From: CALLPQ01 sp039819545
GTDB lineage: Bacteria; Pseudomonadota; Alphaproteobacteria; Caulobacterales; Parvularculaceae
DNA: 64,000 bases
Direction of reading: 5' to 3'
NCBI GenBank assembly: GCA_039819545.1
Contig: JBCBRS010000002.1
Coordinates: 124,001 to 188,000 of the forward strand
The position numbers and the translations under genes were made by a program. The notes beneath the pieces are model-generated. The model was not told where the DNA came from and did not search any database. It was given only the letters and a program-made list of their open reading frames with translations. This document shows positions 52,343 to 60,734 of this stretch, piece after piece; position 1 is the stretch's first letter; each line of letters starts with the position of its first letter.

Positions 52343-54144
52343 ATATCGGGCGTCAACAGACGTTGCGCACGCCACTGCTCAACAATGCGGCGCACATAGC
52401 CCTGCTCTTCCATCTCCACAGACCAGCCGTCCACAAAACTTGCCGTCAGACTGCGTGGAATATGATCGCGCTTAAGCGCATCAAACCGAATCCGGGCCGG
52501 TAGCGGAATGCCCTCACCTACGGCAATGGCTTCGCCAGTACCGAGCGACGGCAAAGCACTGAGCAAGCTCGTTGATGCATCGGGCACGATTGCGCGCAAC
52601 GTTTCCTGATCAGCCTGGTTGGCGAGCCGCATGGCAAAGATCGTATTGCACTGTGACAGGATTGTCGGGTCCAATTCCGTCGGCCGCTGGGACGCCACCC
52701 ATAAGGAAACACCCGATTTGCGGCCCTCCTTGGCAATCCGCGCCAGGGCCCGGCGGGTTGGCGCAAACCCTTCTTCAACACGGGCCGGGGCAAACCGGTG
52801 AGCATCCTCCAGCACGATGGCGATCGGCGAGGCCCCGTGGCTCCATAAACCAAACTCAAAGGCAAGACGCGAGATAACCGAGACAACAACCTGCGCCACC
52901 TCTGCCGGCAACCCACCCAACTCAATGATGCTCACCGGGCATTCGTCCACCGGCAGGCGGAACAGAGCCGAAAGCATCTCTACCATGGTGTCCTGAACAC
53001 TCAGGCTGCCAAACATGAAATTATAGCGGGCATCCTGGCTAATCGTATACAGACGATTTCGCAATTTCTTATAGGGCGCCATATTCTGCGCATTGCTTAG
53101 CCCGCCAAGCGCCTTATCGAGCAGGTTTAACAAATCAGAAATGCGATAAGGCGTCGGCGTATCCACGGTCACATGGGAGCCTTCGAACAGGCGCCGGTCG
53201 GAATTTGCCCGCAGCGAATTCTGTGTTGAGCTTGCGCCCATCTTTTTGACCGCAGGAATAAGCTCGCCAAGGATCTCAATCTCCACTTCCGCGCCGTGGC
53301 GCTCTGGATAGAGAACTTCCACCAACTCATCAAAAGTCAGGAGCCAATAGGGCAGCGTAAAGTTTGCGGGGTCGAACACCATTGCCCGGTCGTCAAAGCA
53401 ACGTGCATACTCATTATGCGGATCAAGAATAACAATATGCGCGTTTTTGAACTGGCGTATTACCGCACGCAACATCAGGGCGATGGCGCAGGATTTGCCC
53501 GCCCCTGTTGTCCCCAGAATAGCGGAGTGACGCGCAAAAACGTCATTCACATTGATGGTGGCGGGAATACTCGTTTCCTGCTTTACGACACCAACGCGTA
53601 CGCTTGCCTTACCGCTGACTGCGAACAGCGCATTCAACTCATTGCGCGGCGAAACCTGTACCTTGTCGCCAAGGGTTGGATAATTGGAAACACCGCGCCG
53701 GAATTTTGCCGGCGCCTTCGGTGATGGTTTGGTGAATTCCCCGATTAGCTCCAATTCCATAATGCGGACGTCGCCGGTCCCCAAATCCAGCGATGGCGCC
53801 GGAACGCTTAATGCTGCAATCAGGCCGAGCACATTATAATCACCGGCATCAACACTAATGATTGAGCCAAGTTGTAACCGTTCCTGAACGGATCGCTCAC
53901 TGGCAGATTCGTAGAGCATAACAAAAGCGTGGGAGCCCGTTATCGAAACGATTTCCCCAATAACAGTTGTGGATCCTTTGGCCAGTGCTTCGTCCGACGG
54001 TTTGGTACCCGCATACCGGGCAGTCAGTTCGGAATCGACCATATCGCCAGTGGCAACACCAGCGCCGGAGGCACTGGCCCCGGACGGATGGGCCCCGGCT
54101 GGGCGGACGGTGGTTCGGTCTTTTTTGATAGCGGCTTCTGACAT
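52339..54144 (-). CDS. HerA-type hexameric ATPase (DUF87)
   Basis: A 601-aa FtsK/HerA-family ATPase. An N-terminal HAS-barrel (GEIVSITGSHAFVMLY and following beta strands) precedes Walker A, ILGTTGAGKSCAIALML. Walker B with the catalytic acid is AIVLEDAHRFAP, and the arginine-finger/sensor stretch is SQRPTELDPTILSQCNTIF. HerA in archaea pumps DNA to NurA during end resection; no NurA-like nuclease is in this window. Residues 1-55 are low-complexity. I chose the ATG at 54144 (GAGGGG 7 nt upstream); the ATG at 54189 would add 15 residues and overlap the kinase stop as ATGA. Confidence 0.88.
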   Translation of the reverse strand: MSEAAIKKDRTTVRPAGAHPSGASASGAGVATGDMVDSELTARYAGTKPSDEALAKGSTTVIGEIVSITGSHAFVMLYESASERSVQERLQLGSIISVDAGDYNVLGLIAALSVPAPSLDLGTGDVRIMELELIGEFTKPSPKAPAKFRRGVSNYPTLGDKVQVSPRNELNALFAVSGKASVRVGVVKQETSIPATINVNDVFARHSAILGTTGAGKSCAIALMLRAVIRQFKNAHIVILDPHNEYARCFDDRAMVFDPANFTLPYWLLTFDELVEVLYPERHGAEVEIEILGELIPAVKKMGASSTQNSLRANSDRRLFEGSHVTVDTPTPYRISDLLNLLDKALGGLSNAQNMAPYKKLRNRLYTISQDARYNFMFGSLSVQDTMVEMLSALFRLPVDECPVSIIELGGLPAEVAQVVVSVISRLAFEFGLWSHGASPIAIVLEDAHRFAPARVEEGFAPTRRALARIAKEGRKSGVSLWVASQRPTELDPTILSQCNTIFAMRLANQADQETLRAIVPDASTSLLSALPSLGTGEAIAVGEGIPLPARIRFDALKRDHIPRSLTASFVDGWSVEMEEQGYVRRIVEQWRAQRLLTPDI

Positions 54145-54185
54145 TCTTTTCCCCTCAGCGCGATCAGTCTTGTCGACCGGCGCCC

Positions 54186-55154
54186 TCATGCGCTTTTGGC
54201 AAGCCCCTGAGTTTCCAATTCAACGGATGACTGTTCATCCATAAACGTTTCTAGGCTCTGGCTCTCTTCAGGCACCCCGTGCACAACATCGGCAACGGGT
54301 ACTGATACCGAAATTAAGGTTCCCTTTTCCTTCCGACTTCGGATTGCGAACGTGCCGCCTTGCATTTCGATAAAGGTTTTGGCGATTGCCAAACCGACGC
54401 CAGGTCCGTCAAAGGGCTTATTCAGTCCGCGATTGGCATGACCGAAGGCGGCAAGCGCATCCTGTACTTCCGCATCAGAAAAGCCGCGGCCATTATCCCG
54501 GATCTGGATACTCAGCATCGTCTCGCCTTTTGGTTGGAGACGCACAAGGATCTTGCTACCCTGCTCACAGGATTTGATCGCCGTCATCAAGAGATGGTGG
54601 AGGGCCTGGCCCATACGTTCAGCATCAATCCACGCCTTGGGCAAAGACGCAGCACCATCATCCGAACACGCTTTTTCTGGCCCACACAAACAGCGGATAC
54701 GTACGGTTTTTGCGCGCGCCTGAACACCCACGTGATTAATCGTTGTGTTGACCAGATCAAAAAGATCAACCGACTCCTGAATAGGCGTCACGGAGCCGGT
54801 ATCTAGCGCGGCCGTCTCGAGGATCGTGTTAATATGAACCAGCAGAAGATCGGCAGATTGCTGAATATATTCAGCATAGGACTGGCGCTGGTCTTCTGTT
54901 AATTTATAGGTCGGTGCCTGCTGCAACATGCCCGCAAAACCGATAATGGCATTGAGCGGCGTACGCAGTTCATGGTTCATATTCTCCAGAAATGAAGACC
55001 GTACACGGATAGCTGCGTCCGCGGCGGCCTGCGCGTTGCGAATATCGCGCTCTGCCTTGGCGCGCACCAACGCAACGGAGAGATTACCCAGATATTCATC
55101 CAGGGTGCTACCTCTTCCCGCCTTACCGCCTTGTTGCAAATGCGTTGCAAGCAT
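54186..55154 (-). CDS. Soluble orphan histidine kinase
   Basis: A 322-aa cytoplasmic sensor kinase. The phospho-acceptor H-box is FLENMNHELRTPLNAIIGFAG. The ATPase domain shows IQIRDNGRGFSD (N and G1 boxes) and GPGVGLAIAKTFIEMQGG (G2). The N-terminal 45 residues are too short for a sensory domain and start with a coiled-coil-like helix. There is no transmembrane segment and no cognate response regulator beside it. I chose the ATG at 55154 (GGGAG 5 nt upstream). Its stop is 42 nt before the preferred HerA start and overlaps the longer HerA frame. Confidence 0.9.
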   Translation of the reverse strand: MLATHLQQGGKAGRGSTLDEYLGNLSVALVRAKAERDIRNAQAAADAAIRVRSSFLENMNHELRTPLNAIIGFAGMLQQAPTYKLTEDQRQSYAEYIQQSADLLLVHINTILETAALDTGSVTPIQESVDLFDLVNTTINHVGVQARAKTVRIRCLCGPEKACSDDGAASLPKAWIDAERMGQALHHLLMTAIKSCEQGSKILVRLQPKGETMLSIQIRDNGRGFSDAEVQDALAAFGHANRGLNKPFDGPGVGLAIAKTFIEMQGGTFAIRSRKEKGTLISVSVPVADVVHGVPEESQSLETFMDEQSSVELETQGLAKSA

Positions 55155-55283
55155 GACCACTCCCATGAAGAGCGTTGAGAATAGGCGCGAAAGCGCTAAT
55201 GCGGCGTTAAAGCCGTTCGGCGCAACATTATCTGGCTTTTTTTGAGCGCGATGCCCCTCATCTTGTTTCAGAATGATACAAAA

Positions 55284-55314
55284 CCGAGCATGAGCACTGT
55301 GCGCGCAGGCTCGG
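55284..55314 (-). terminator. Rho-independent terminator after the antiporter gene
   Basis: CCGAGC and GCTCGG form a perfect 6-bp stem immediately after the antiporter stop codon; read on the minus strand it is followed by TTTTG. The 19-nt loop contains a smaller CTG/CAG stem. It would separate the antiporter from the downstream kinase-HerA genes. Confidence 0.5.
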
Positions 55315-55316
55315 GT

Positions 55317-57266
55317 TTAATCCCCTTCAGATACGCCAGCCTCAATAGGTTTAGGCAGGGGCGAGACATCGCCCTCGTCTTTACTGTCGCCATTACCGTT
55401 GCCATCGCCCTTTTTTGGGTCTTTGATTTCCCGGGGGCTTTCCTTCAATTTTGGCACATAGGCCAAAATCACGTCCCCAACCTCGGGTTTGATGGGGACT
55501 TCGCGGGAGGCAAACAGGATATTTTCCCCCCGGACGATTAGGATAACTTCACGCTCTTCGCTACCATCTGCGAGATATTTTTCTGGCGGGTATTCTTCTG
55601 AAAGTCTCGTGCGCTGATAAACCCAGCCAGCATAATGCCGGCGCAGGAGTTCATCGAGGCCCGTGCCGGTGTGGAGGAATGTCTTGCCTTGCAGCGTGTA
55701 AGAAAGCGCTTGGCGGTCGTCTTCTTCCTTACCCCGGGCATTCACCTGGTAAATCTGTGCACGGCCCATTTCTGGTGCAAGGTCTGTACATACGAGGGCA
55801 TTGTGCGCTTCATTACCGCTCACCGCCAGTAAATGGCCGAAGCGGTTCAGATCCACATGGTGTTCGGTTACCTCCGACAGGATTTCTCCGTAATAGGTCT
55901 CCAGATTAGTCAGCCGCGCCGGGCGCAACCGCCGCCAACTTGAATCTGCAATCATCACCGGGATATCGAGGTCTTTGAGTTTCGCAGCGAGCCCCACCGA
56001 CCAGGGGCTTGCCCCCACAATCAACACGCCGGGCCGGTTCGTACTCACGAGATCAAGCAGTTTTGCCAGGGGCCCGATGGTAAACCCGTGCAGCACAACC
56101 GTGGCAAACACCATTGCGAATGCAAGCGGGATCAGTTTTGCTCCATCGGGATACCCAGCCTCAATAAGGGAAGCCCCAAAAAAACTTGAGACAGCCACCG
56201 CAACAATCCCGCGCGGGGCTATCCACGCGGTCAGGGCACGCTCCGCCAACGGAAGATCGGTACCGAGGGTAGAAACAAAGACCGCAATGGGGCGAACCAC
56301 AAACAGCATGGTCAGCACAAGGGCAATCATCGGCCCATCAATCTCGCCGAGCGTATCCCACGTGAGATTGGCCGTAAGGATAATAAAGACACCGGATACC
56401 AGAAGAACCGTAATATTCTCCTTGAAATGGCGCAGCTCATTGATGCTCGCGACTTTAGCATTGGCCAGCGTCATGCCCATGACCGTTACGGCCAGCAGGC
56501 CCGCCTCATGCTGAAGCTGATTGGCGACTTCAAAACAGATAAGCACAAAGGCAAGCAGCACTGGCGGCTTCAGATATTCCGGTACGTGGCCATGACGGAA
56601 CAGCCATGCAATCAAGCGCCCAAGGGCAAAACCAAACAGCGAAGCGAGGATCGAGGCAATCACTAGGCTCAACGCAATTTGCACCGGCGTGCCATGGCTC
56701 GCATCAAAAGTGAGAACCTCATAAACGAACACCGCAAGCAGCGCACCAACGGGATCATTCACAATCCCCTCCCATTTCAGAAGGGTTGCCGGACGTGGCT
56801 TAAGCTTTGATTGGCGCAATAGCGGGATGATTACGGTGGGGCCGGTGACAATCATGATCCCGGCAAAGATGATCGCAATTGACCAGGAAAGGCTGCCCAC
56901 ATAATAGGCGGCGAGTGTGCCCAACGCCCAGGCGATTGGCACACCCGGGATTACCAAGCGGCTAACCCCTTTGCTCAGCCCCCTGATCTCCGCAAAATTC
57001 AGGGTTAATCCGCCCTCGAACAGAATGACCGCAACCGCAATACCGATTAAAGGGCGGTAAAAATCCCCAAACACCTGCTCCATGGGCGGCTCGCCCGGGA
57101 TATAAGCGTCCCCCAGCAGAAGATTAAAAAGCCCCAGCGTTGGTCCAGCGAGGATACCAGCAATGGCCATCAGGACGATCGCCGGCAGATTGAACCGCCA
57201 GGCGAGCCATTGGGCACCAACCCCGAGAACGCCGATAAGCGTGATGGCCAAGACGAGGTTTTCCAT
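55317..57266 (-). CDS. Cation/proton antiporter (NhaP2/CPA1-like) with TrkA-type regulatory domains
   Basis: A 649-aa inner-membrane protein with about 12 hydrophobic segments in residues 1-395, including ILFEGGLTLNFAEI and WEGIVNDPVGALLAVF, which carry the ion-binding Asp-type motif of CPA1 exchangers. Residues 400-520 form a TrkA-N-like Rossmann domain (VLIVGASPWSVGLAAKL), and a TrkA-C-like segment follows (REVILIVRGENILF). The last 40 residues are acidic and Gly/Asn-rich. It probably exchanges Na+ or K+ for H+, gated by nucleotides. AGGAAG is 6-8 nt before the ATG. Confidence 0.92.
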   Translation of the reverse strand: MENLVLAITLIGVLGVGAQWLAWRFNLPAIVLMAIAGILAGPTLGLFNLLLGDAYIPGEPPMEQVFGDFYRPLIGIAVAVILFEGGLTLNFAEIRGLSKGVSRLVIPGVPIAWALGTLAAYYVGSLSWSIAIIFAGIMIVTGPTVIIPLLRQSKLKPRPATLLKWEGIVNDPVGALLAVFVYEVLTFDASHGTPVQIALSLVIASILASLFGFALGRLIAWLFRHGHVPEYLKPPVLLAFVLICFEVANQLQHEAGLLAVTVMGMTLANAKVASINELRHFKENITVLLVSGVFIILTANLTWDTLGEIDGPMIALVLTMLFVVRPIAVFVSTLGTDLPLAERALTAWIAPRGIVAVAVSSFFGASLIEAGYPDGAKLIPLAFAMVFATVVLHGFTIGPLAKLLDLVSTNRPGVLIVGASPWSVGLAAKLKDLDIPVMIADSSWRRLRPARLTNLETYYGEILSEVTEHHVDLNRFGHLLAVSGNEAHNALVCTDLAPEMGRAQIYQVNARGKEEDDRQALSYTLQGKTFLHTGTGLDELLRRHYAGWVYQRTRLSEEYPPEKYLADGSEEREVILIVRGENILFASREVPIKPEVGDVILAYVPKLKESPREIKDPKKGDGNGNGDSKDEGDVSPLPKPIEAGVSEGD

Positions 57267-57380
57267 TAGGTCTTCCTGTTTCGTGTGCCGGGATACCCCC
57301 GCAGCGCCAAGTCTAGGCGGCTTTCATCAAGACGTCACCTTAGCCCCGCCGTGAGCAGCCACACACTGAGCACCGTGTGC

Positions 57381-58157
57381 TTACCGATGTTTGAAGCTTG
57401 GTTTGCGTTTTTCCAGGAAGGCCGCCATGCCCTCTTTCTGGTCTTCTGTGCCAAAAATCGAATGGAATACGCGCCGTTCAAACCTTACCCCCTCGGTGAG
57501 GCCCATTTCAAAGGCCCGGTTAACCGATTCCTTGATCAGCATGGTCGCGGGGCGGGAAAATTCTGCGATTTTTTGAGCTGTCTTCACTGCCTCCTCCCGC
57601 AATTCTCCAGCCGGCAGAATTCGGGCCACAAGACCACAACGCTCTGCCTCTTCGGCATCCATCATCCGCCCGGTCAGGCAAAGCTCCATGGCTTTTGATT
57701 TGCCAACGAACTTTGCAAGCCGCTGCGTGCCACCCGCGCCAGGCATCACGCCGATAGAAACTTCCGGCTGGCTGAACTTCGCATTGTCCGCAGCCAGAAT
57801 AAAATCGCACATCATCGCAAGCTCACACCCGCCGCCAAGCGCATAACCCGCCACCGCCGCTATTATTGGTTTACGGCACCTTGTCGCCTCTTCCCAATTG
57901 GCGGTGATGAAGTCCTCTTTGAAAACTTGGATATACTCTTTGTCCTGCATTTCCTTGATGTCCGCACCGGCGGCAAAGGCCTTGTCAGAACCGGTAATGA
58001 TAATGCACCCGACCGCGTCATCGCTCTCAAAAGCTTTTAGCGCTGCAGTCACTTCATCCATCAATTGCAAGTTAAAGGCATTCAAGGCGTCTGGCCGGTG
58101 AAGGGTCAGGATCCCCACATTGCCCGTCACCTCGGTGAGAATGCACGCATAAGCCAT
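57381..58157 (-). CDS. Enoyl-CoA hydratase
   Basis: A 258-aa crotonase-fold enzyme that hydrates trans-2-enoyl-CoA. The oxyanion-hole segments are DKAFAAGADIKEM and AGYALGGGCELAMMCD; the catalytic Glu pair lies in GGGCELA and QPEVSIGVMPGAGG. The C-terminus FLEKRKPSFKHR is typical. It follows prpC by 23 nt in the same direction, with AGGAG well placed, so it probably belongs to the same catabolic operon and handles short-chain acyl-CoAs. Confidence 0.94.
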   Translation of the reverse strand: MAYACILTEVTGNVGILTLHRPDALNAFNLQLMDEVTAALKAFESDDAVGCIIITGSDKAFAAGADIKEMQDKEYIQVFKEDFITANWEEATRCRKPIIAAVAGYALGGGCELAMMCDFILAADNAKFSQPEVSIGVMPGAGGTQRLAKFVGKSKAMELCLTGRMMDAEEAERCGLVARILPAGELREEAVKTAQKIAEFSRPATMLIKESVNRAFEMGLTEGVRFERRVFHSIFGTEDQKEGMAAFLEKRKPSFKHR

Positions 58158-58180
58158 AATCTGCTCCTGTTGAGGCGATG

Positions 58181-59317
58181 TTACCGGGAGGAAATATCAA
58201 CGACGTCGCGTTGTTCCCGCCCTGTGTAGTTAGAAAGAGGACGCACCAGCTTGTTGTTGCCCAACTGCTCGATCACATGAGCAGTCCAGCCCGTGATCCG
58301 GCTGATCACAAAGATCGGCGTAAACATCGGGATTTCGAACCCCATCAGGTAGTAGGACGGACCAGCCGGGAAATCGAGATTGGGGTAGATGCCTTTTTCA
58401 TCGACCATCGTCTTGTCAAGAATTTGCGACATTTCCCAATAATCGCGAGCTTCTTTGGTATCGATCACATCGACCATTTTTTTGTAGGCATCGGTCATGG
58501 TGGGCACGCGGCTATCACCAGAGCGATAAACGCGGTGCCCGAAGCCCATGATTTTTTTCTTGGTAGCAAGCGCATCAAGCATCCAGTCGCGGGCATTGGC
58601 CGGGGAGCCGACTTCTTTTAGCATATACATGACCGCTTCATTGGCCCCGCCATGGAGAGGGCCTTTCAGTGAACCCACAGCCCCGGTCACCGCCGAATAG
58701 ATATCGGACGTGGAGGACGCAATGGCCCGCGCTGAATAGGTTGAGGCGTTAAATGAATGTTCCGCATAAAGCGTCATCGAGATATCAAAGCACTTGACGG
58801 TCTCCGCGCTCGGCACCTTGCCAAAACACATGTGAAAAAAGTTTTCGGAGAAGGCAAGATCATCGGTTGGCGCGATGGGCTCCTTGCCATTGCGCAGGCG
58901 GAAATCTGCAGCAACAATCTGGGGAATTTTAGCATAAAGCCGAATAGCTTTGTCATACAGCCCTTCAGCCAACGAATCATCGGCGGTCGGATCTTCCTGC
59001 CCCAGAAAAGAAACGGCTGTGCGCAGCGTATCCATGGGGTGCGCATCATGGTTGAACAGCCGCATCACCGCCTGCACATCGTCGGAGAGACCACGCTGGC
59101 TTTTTTCAAGCGCATTAAAATCATCGAGCGCCTTTGCATCGGGCAGCTCACCATTCCAGATCAAATATGCAACTTCTTCAAACCGGCACTGAGTGGCAAG
59201 GTCCTGAACCTTGTAACCGCGATAGGTAAGTGAGTTGATCTCCGGCATAACTTTTGAGACGGCTGTATCATCGGCGAGCACACCAGCCAAACCGTACCGT
59301 ACTTCAGTGTCCGTCAT
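58181..59317 (-). CDS. prpC: 2-methylcitrate synthase / citrate synthase
   Basis: A 378-aa citrate-synthase-fold enzyme condensing propionyl-CoA (or acetyl-CoA) with oxaloacetate. Catalytic His residues are in KGPLHGGANEAVM and MGFGHRVYR, and a catalytic Asp in LDFPAGPSYY. The short length (under 400 aa) and neighbouring prpB favour 2-methylcitrate synthase over the main TCA enzyme. I chose the ATG at 59317, which overlaps the upstream small gene by 4 nt (ATGA). No prpD or AcnD is visible, so the rest of the cycle must be elsewhere. Confidence 0.9.
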   Translation of the reverse strand: MTDTEVRYGLAGVLADDTAVSKVMPEINSLTYRGYKVQDLATQCRFEEVAYLIWNGELPDAKALDDFNALEKSQRGLSDDVQAVMRLFNHDAHPMDTLRTAVSFLGQEDPTADDSLAEGLYDKAIRLYAKIPQIVAADFRLRNGKEPIAPTDDLAFSENFFHMCFGKVPSAETVKCFDISMTLYAEHSFNASTYSARAIASSTSDIYSAVTGAVGSLKGPLHGGANEAVMYMLKEVGSPANARDWMLDALATKKKIMGFGHRVYRSGDSRVPTMTDAYKKMVDVIDTKEARDYWEMSQILDKTMVDEKGIYPNLDFPAGPSYYLMGFEIPMFTPIFVISRITGWTAHVIEQLGNNKLVRPLSNYTGREQRDVVDISSR

Positions 59318-59646
59318 TCCTCGTCCCTCTTCCATTGGTAGGCGCGTTCAATTCGTGTGATCTCAACTTTATAGTCTGCATACCATCTTTCGCGGCCTTG
59401 ATCGCGCGCGACCGTATGATCAACATGGTGTTTCCAGTTTAGAATGGCCTCTTCGCTTTTCCAATAAGAAACAGTGATACCAAAGCCTTGCGCGTCCCTG
59501 GCCGACACATGCCCCAGATAACCGGGCATGGTTGCTGCCAACTTCGCCATGGCATGAGCCATCTTCTCATAGGCCGCACCTTCATCACTTTGAGGCAAGA
59601 GCGTCGATGCAAAAATCACCGCATAATGATGGTCTTGGCTCTTCAA
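59314..59646 (-). CDS. Antibiotic biosynthesis monooxygenase-like (ABM) small protein
   Basis: A 110-aa ferredoxin-like alpha/beta barrel protein: AVIFASTLLPQSDEGAAYEKMAHAM, MPGYLGHVSA, FGITVSYWKSEEAILNW and ARDQGRERWY match the dimeric ABM family. These act as monooxygenases, haem-degrading enzymes or simple binding proteins. It starts at a TTG with GAGGG about 6 nt upstream and overlaps prpC by 4 nt. Sitting between prpB and prpC suggests a role with the methylcitrate enzymes, but this is inference. Confidence 0.8.
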   Translation of the reverse strand: MKSQDHHYAVIFASTLLPQSDEGAAYEKMAHAMAKLAATMPGYLGHVSARDAQGFGITVSYWKSEEAILNWKHHVDHTVARDQGRERWYADYKVEITRIERAYQWKRDEE

Positions 59647-59685
59647 CGGGACCCTCAGACTATTCCAGAAAATTGATCAGCGGCA

Positions 59686-60600
59686 TCACCTTGTTGGCGT
59701 ATCGGTTACCTGAAAATTATAAAGCGACTCGTCAAACTGATTATAATCATGGTACCGAAGATTTGTGTAAAGATCACGTCGATGCTGCATGTCATCAAGA
59801 AGCCCGTTTTGATCTCCGTCTGCAAGGATCCGGTCAAGCCCGCGATCGACCGCACCCATGGCAAGCCGCAGCGTTGTAACAGGATAGATCACCACGTTGA
59901 AACCGAGATTTTCCAGCTCCGTCACATTGAGGAGGCGGCTTTTACCGAATTCGGTCATATTGGCGAGGATCGGCACATCAATCGCCTTGCGCACTGCCTC
60001 GAATTCCTGCTCCGACTTCATGGCTTCGGGGAAGATCATGTCGGCGCCCGCATCCACATAGGCCTTCATCCGATCAATCGCCTGATCCAACCCCTCAATG
60101 GCCCGTGCATCGGACCGCGCGATCAGGACAAAATTAGGATCGCGTTTGGCGTCGGCTGCGGCTTTTACCCGCTGGAGCATCACGTCCGTGGAGACAATCT
60201 CCTTGCCATCGAGATGCCCGCACCGTTTAGGCATGACCTGATCTTCGATATGACAGCCCGCAAGGCCCGCCTCTTCCATGGCGCGGATGGTACGCGCGGC
60301 GGCCATAGGCTCGCCAAAACCGGTATCGATATCGATAAAGGCTGGCAGGTCGGTGACCCGGGCAATCTGCTGCCCCCGCTCAACAAATTCCGACATCGTG
60401 GCAAGGCCGATATCGGGCAGGCACAAATCCGCCGCCATCACAGCACCGGAGATATAGACCCCGTCAAAGCCTTGTTTTTGCTCGATCATTTGTGCGCAAA
60501 GCGGGTTGAAAGCGCCCGGAAAACGCAAAAGCTTGCCCGAAGCGAGCCCCGCACGGAAATCGGCCCGCTTTTCGGCGGGCAGTTTTTTGGTGAATAGCAT
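59686..60600 (-). CDS. prpB: 2-methylisocitrate lyase (PEP mutase/isocitrate lyase superfamily)
   Basis: A 304-aa TIM-barrel lyase that splits 2-methylisocitrate into pyruvate and succinate. The catalytic loop KRCGHLDGK and metal-site segments FIDIDTGFGEP and GCHIEDQVMPKRCGH are diagnostic of PrpB, as is LIARSDARAIEGLDQAIDR. I chose the ATG at 60600 with AGGA 6 nt upstream; the ATG at 60639 lacks a ribosome binding site. It precedes the ABM-like gene by 39 nt. Confidence 0.9.
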   Translation of the reverse strand: MLFTKKLPAEKRADFRAGLASGKLLRFPGAFNPLCAQMIEQKQGFDGVYISGAVMAADLCLPDIGLATMSEFVERGQQIARVTDLPAFIDIDTGFGEPMAAARTIRAMEEAGLAGCHIEDQVMPKRCGHLDGKEIVSTDVMLQRVKAAADAKRDPNFVLIARSDARAIEGLDQAIDRMKAYVDAGADMIFPEAMKSEQEFEAVRKAIDVPILANMTEFGKSRLLNVTELENLGFNVVIYPVTTLRLAMGAVDRGLDRILADGDQNGLLDDMQHRRDLYTNLRYHDYNQFDESLYNFQVTDTPTR

Positions 60601-60734
60601 TCTGTATCCTGTTGCCTGTGCACTCTTTGGTGTCGTCATACTGCGAAAATCGCAGCGCCGATAGGCCCCGGCCCACCAAGGAAGGCAACCCTGTCACAAG
60701 CAGGGCAGCGGACGTTCTTCTAAGCTTGATCCCA

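Noticed and set aside
52339..54144. HerA as part of a known anti-phage system (HerA with Sir2, DUF4297 or NurA)
   Set aside because: No Sir2, DUF4297 or NurA-like gene lies nearby; neighbours are a histidine kinase and housekeeping genes.
59749..60597. 282-codon plus-strand open frame
   Set aside because: Fully antisense to prpB, which has clear catalytic motifs; the frame shows no family features.
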